From an uncultured Cetobacterium sp. (GTDB taxonomy: Bacteria > Fusobacteriota > Fusobacteriia > Fusobacteriales > Fusobacteriaceae): a DNA stretch of 13,894 nt. Below, piece by piece: positions 13,819 through 13,894 of this stretch. The DNA is taken from positions 1 to 13,894 of the forward strand of contig CAAFWD010000049.1 of NCBI GenBank assembly GCA_900766645.1, in the 5' to 3' direction. Position numbers and translations under genes: made by a program. Every line of letters begins with the position of its first letter. Position 1 is the first letter of the stretch. Under the pieces are notes generated by a model. That model worked only from the letters and a program-made list of their open reading frames with translations, made no database searches and was not told the DNA's origin.

Positions 13819-13894
13819 TTGGGAAAAGATTTGAACTATAAAATATACACCCCTGAGATTTATTCAGTAAATATGGTAAAAGACTCTCTAGAAA
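13819..13894 (+). CDS. Start of an unidentified gene, cut by the window end
   Basis: AGGAGG at 13808-13813, inside the end of scpA, is followed after five bases by TTG at 13819 and an open frame to the window edge (25 codons). The translation opens MGKDLNYKIYTPEIYSVNMV. The site and spacing are good enough to call a real start, coupled to scpA two bases upstream. I do not recognise the protein from this fragment; it is too short to assign. scpB, which often follows scpA, is possible but nothing seen supports it. Confidence 0.6.
   Translation, partial: MGKDLNYKIYTPEIYSVNMVKDSLE

Noticed and set aside
1..13894. A defence system, CRISPR array, insertion sequence or prophage segment
   Set aside because: No repeats-with-spacers, transposase, integrase, terminal inverted repeats or phage genes were seen; nearly every gene is a known housekeeping, transport or regulatory family. 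The WYL protein has relatives in defence loci, but no defence genes accompany it here.

Overview
The window is a low-GC, densely packed bacterial chromosome segment. A- and T-rich codons, strong AGGAGG ribosome-binding sites, short U-run terminators and the protein sequences point to Fusobacteriota (Fusobacterium, Cetobacterium or a relative). That placement is inference from general resemblance; no search was run. No mobile element, CRISPR array, tRNA or rRNA was seen, and no gene-free stretch exceeds 300 bases.

Layout. (1) 1-2266, plus strand: the end of a mannose-family PTS operon in the order IIB (5' end cut off by the window), IIC, IID, IIA, closed by a strong hairpin terminator. (2) 2299-3212, plus: a single gene for a probable transcription regulator with two ribbon-helix-helix-like segments and a WYL-like domain, ending at a palindromic terminator shared with the converging MATE gene. 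(3) 3226-4606, minus: a MATE-family exporter with a TTG start. (4) 4617-7960, minus: a thiamine-precursor salvage operon. A promoter and TPP riboswitch lead into tenA, an ABC ATPase, a permease and a substrate-binding lipoprotein (ThiXYZ type), closed by a terminator. (5) 7968-8480, minus: ssb as a single gene with its own terminator. (6) 8542 to the end, plus: polA, whiA, ribF, scpA and the first 25 codons of another gene, tightly spaced with no terminator between them, transcribed divergently from ssb.

How the genes work together. The PTS genes import and phosphorylate a hexose or amino sugar; the substrate is not determined here. The thiamine operon imports a pyrimidine thiamine fragment and TenA hydrolyses an aminopyrimidine to HMP for reuse. 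The leader is expected to stop transcription when TPP is plentiful; I could trace a 12-base antiterminator pairing between the 3' strand of aptamer helix P1 and the 5' arm of the terminator. The last operon groups DNA replication and repair (PolA), a WhiA regulator, FMN/FAD synthesis (RibF) and a condensin subunit (ScpA).

Most of the window is ordinary core genome. The items most worth a second look are the RHH-RHH-WYL protein, the readable switching mechanism of the TPP leader, the apparently lost proofreading site in PolA, and WhiA in a probable fusobacterium.
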